DNA of 14,597 nt from JBOFFC01 sp051648405 (GTDB lineage Bacteria > Planctomycetota > Planctomycetia > Pirellulales > Lacipirellulaceae). Under the pieces are notes generated by a model, which saw only the letters and a list, made by a program, of their open reading frames with translations, was not told where the DNA came from and searched no databases. This document shows positions 12,917 to 14,597 of the stretch, piece by piece. The translations under genes were made by a program, and so were the position numbers. The DNA is taken from contig JBOFFC010000150.1 of assembly GCA_051648405.1 (NCBI GenBank), positions 1-14,597 on the forward strand, given 5' to 3'. Numbering within the stretch: the stretch's first letter is position 1; each line of letters opens with the position of its first letter.

Positions 12917-14536
12917 ATGCCGCCGACCACGGCCCACGCCACGAGCTACACGAACCCGCTCGCCAGCGGCCCCGCCGCGGGCGTCGCATCGGCCTTGGCC
13001 GCCGAGCGCGTGCTGGTGCTCGACTTCGGCTCGCAGACCGCGCAGCTGATCGCCCGTCGCGTGCGCGAGCAAAACGTCTACTGCGAGATCGTGCGCCACG
13101 ACCTCTCCGCGGCGCGGATCGCCGAGCTCGCGCCGCGCGGCGTGATCCTCTCCGGAGGACCCAGCAGCGTCTACGAGTCGGGCGCCCCGCGGTGCGACCC
13201 GGCGCTGTTCGAGCTGGGGATCCCGATCCTGGGGATCTGCTACGGCATGCAGCTCGCTTGCGAGGCCCTCGGCGGCAAGGTCCTCGGCGCCCCGTCCCGC
13301 GAGTACGGCCGGGCCCATTGCGAGGTGACCGACGCGAGCGACCTGTTCCGCGGCGTCTCGGCGCAGACCGAGGTGTGGATGAGCCACGGCGACCAAGTCG
13401 AGGCGATCAGCGACGACTGGACCGCACTCGCGCGGACCGCTACGTGCCCCTACGCGGCCGTGCGTCACAAGCGGCGGAAGGTTTACGGCTTGCAGTTCCA
13501 CCCCGAGGTGACGCACTCGGTCGAGGGCTCGACCGTGCTGGCGAACTTCCTCCGCGAGGTGTGCGGCACGACCGGCCAGTGGCGGCTGGGGGACTTCGCG
13601 GACGAGACGATCGCCGCGCTCCGCGCGCGGATCGGCGCCGACCGCGTGATCTGCGGTCTCTCGGGGGGCGTCGATTCGGCGGTCGTCGCGGCGATGCTCG
13701 CCAAGGCGATCGGCCCGCAGCTCACCTGCATCCTGGTCGACAACGGCTTGCTGCGCAAGGACGAAGAGACCGCCGTCGTGCGCGAGTTCACGCAGCATTT
13801 CCAGACCGACCTGCGGGTGGTCAGCGCCGCCGACCGATTCCTCGGCGCGCTCGCCGGCGTGACCGACCCGCAAGAGAAGCGCCGCCGCATCGGCCGCGAG
13901 TTCATCGAGTGTTTCAAAGCCGAGGCGCTCAGCATCCAAGGCGCCAAGTACCTCGCCCAGGGGACCCTCTACCCGGATGTGATCGAGTCCGGCGGCAGCC
14001 CCGACGGCCCCGCGGCGGCGATCAAGCTGCACCACAACGTGGGGGGGCTGCCGAAGGAGCTTGGCTTCGAGCTGGTGGAGCCGCTGCGCGACCTGTTCAA
14101 GGACGAGGTCCGGCGCCTCGGCCTGGCGCTAGGCCTGCCAGAAGAGGTCGTCTGGCGGCACCCGTTCCCGGGGCCGGGGCTCGCCGTGCGTTGCCTGGGC
14201 GAAGTGACCCCCGACAAAGTCGCTACGTTGCGCGAGGCGGACGCGATCGTCGTCGCCGAGATCAAGGCGGCGGGCCTGTACCGCAGCACGTCGCAGGCCT
14301 TCGCCGTGCTGCTGCCGGTGCAGAGCGTCGGCGTGATGGGGGACGGCCGGACGTACGAGAACACGCTGGCCGTGCGCTGCGTGACGACCGACGACTTCAT
14401 GACCGCCGACTGGAGCCACCTGCCGCACGACCTGCTGGCCCGCATCAGCACGCGCGTGATCAACGAGGTGCAGGGGGTGAACCGCGTGGTGTACGACATC
14501 AGTAGTAAACCGCCGGCGACGATCGAGTGGGAGTGA
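12917..14536 (+). CDS. guaA: GMP synthase (glutamine-hydrolysing)
   Basis: A 539-aa GMP synthase, which converts XMP, ATP and glutamine to GMP, the last step of guanine nucleotide synthesis. The N-terminal class I glutaminase begins at VLVLDFGSQTAQLIARR (32-48) and has nucleophile C108 in GICYGMQ and H195/E197 in FHPEV. The ATP pyrophosphatase domain has the PP-loop SGGVDSAV (249-256), and the C-terminal dimerisation domain ends with KPPATIEWE, the universal GuaA terminus. All catalytic residues are present. The first ATG gives about 30 extra residues (MPPTTAHATSYTN...) before the usual start of the fold, where E. coli GuaA (525 aa) has only a few; a GTG at the start of VLVLDFG (13010) is the only plausible later start. 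There is no ribosome site, so the start is uncertain, but the identification is not. Confidence 0.97.
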   Translation: MPPTTAHATSYTNPLASGPAAGVASALAAERVLVLDFGSQTAQLIARRVREQNVYCEIVRHDLSAARIAELAPRGVILSGGPSSVYESGAPRCDPALFELGIPILGICYGMQLACEALGGKVLGAPSREYGRAHCEVTDASDLFRGVSAQTEVWMSHGDQVEAISDDWTALARTATCPYAAVRHKRRKVYGLQFHPEVTHSVEGSTVLANFLREVCGTTGQWRLGDFADETIAALRARIGADRVICGLSGGVDSAVVAAMLAKAIGPQLTCILVDNGLLRKDEETAVVREFTQHFQTDLRVVSAADRFLGALAGVTDPQEKRRRIGREFIECFKAEALSIQGAKYLAQGTLYPDVIESGGSPDGPAAAIKLHHNVGGLPKELGFELVEPLRDLFKDEVRRLGLALGLPEEVVWRHPFPGPGLAVRCLGEVTPDKVATLREADAIVVAEIKAAGLYRSTSQAFAVLLPVQSVGVMGDGRTYENTLAVRCVTTDDFMTADWSHLPHDLLARISTRVINEVQGVNRVVYDISSKPPATIEWE

Positions 14537-14572
14537 GCAGGGGAGTCCCCAACCGAAGCGAGAAAAGGCGAG

Positions 14573-14592
14573 CCGGCGACGTCAGTCGTCGG
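14573..14592. terminator. Hairpin downstream of guaA, repeat-like or terminator-like
   Basis: CCGGCGAC (14573-14580) pairs with GTCGTCGG (14585-14592), eight pairs with one G-U, around GTCA, 36 bases after the guaA stop. The window ends five bases later, so any T-tract cannot be seen. It might also be one copy of a dispersed GAGCCGGCGACG-type palindrome. Confidence 0.4.
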
Positions 14593-14597
14593 AGTTG

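Noticed and set aside
12769..14505. Plus-strand frame overlapping guaA in another phase
   Set aside because: Product is Arg/Gly/Pro-rich with no domain; guaA is unmistakable.

Overview
The window is a GC-rich, gene-dense bacterial chromosome segment. Gene content points to a Gram-negative with an asymmetric, LPS-type outer envelope: an Mla/MCE lipid-transport operon, an LptF/LptG-family permease, three secreted or lipoprotein-like proteins with PEGA, Ala-rich or Gly-rich composition, and a PP2C phosphatase. Very high GC, weak use of Shine-Dalgarno sites and glycine/proline-rich exported proteins of unknown function suggest a planctomycete (Pirellulales-like). That assignment is inference from style and content; no rRNA or other marker here settles it.

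Layout. Positions 1-2421 (+) hold the end of an MlaE-type permease, an MlaF-type ATPase overlapping it by 4 bases, and an MlaD/MCE substrate-binding protein, so this is a phospholipid-trafficking ABC operon. A PEGA lipoprotein gene (2456-3004, -) converges on it. A divergent promoter region (3005-3194) leads into a PP2C-type Ser/Thr phosphatase with a membrane anchor (3195-4589, +), followed by an LptF/LptG-family permease with a TTG start and a clear ribosome site (4695-5876, +). A 335-base non-coding stretch with strong inverted repeats and a plausible promoter precedes a two-component pair: a membrane histidine kinase (6212-7888) and an NtrC-type sigma-54 activator with an intact GAFTGA loop (7941-9380). 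A small membrane protein of unknown function (9492-10034) follows, bracketed by two related hairpin repeats. Three minus-strand genes come next: a secreted Gly-rich protein (10141-11010), an Ala-rich lipoprotein (11120-11809) and SurE nucleotidase (11876-12679). GMP synthase guaA (12917-14536, +) is divergent from surE and nearly complete to the window end.

The least ordinary signal is non-coding. Five intergenic gaps carry short sequence units iterated with a 7-8 base period, or long imperfect inverted repeats built from such units. Each has a different unit sequence (NGACCAA plus TCTNNCC; CTCCCGT/GGGGAT; GACAGGAT twice; GCYGTCA), and several run right up to a start or stop codon. They appear lower in GC than the neighbouring genes by eye and resemble in style the short tandemly repeated repetitive (STRR) sequences known from cyanobacteria. 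Their role here is unknown.
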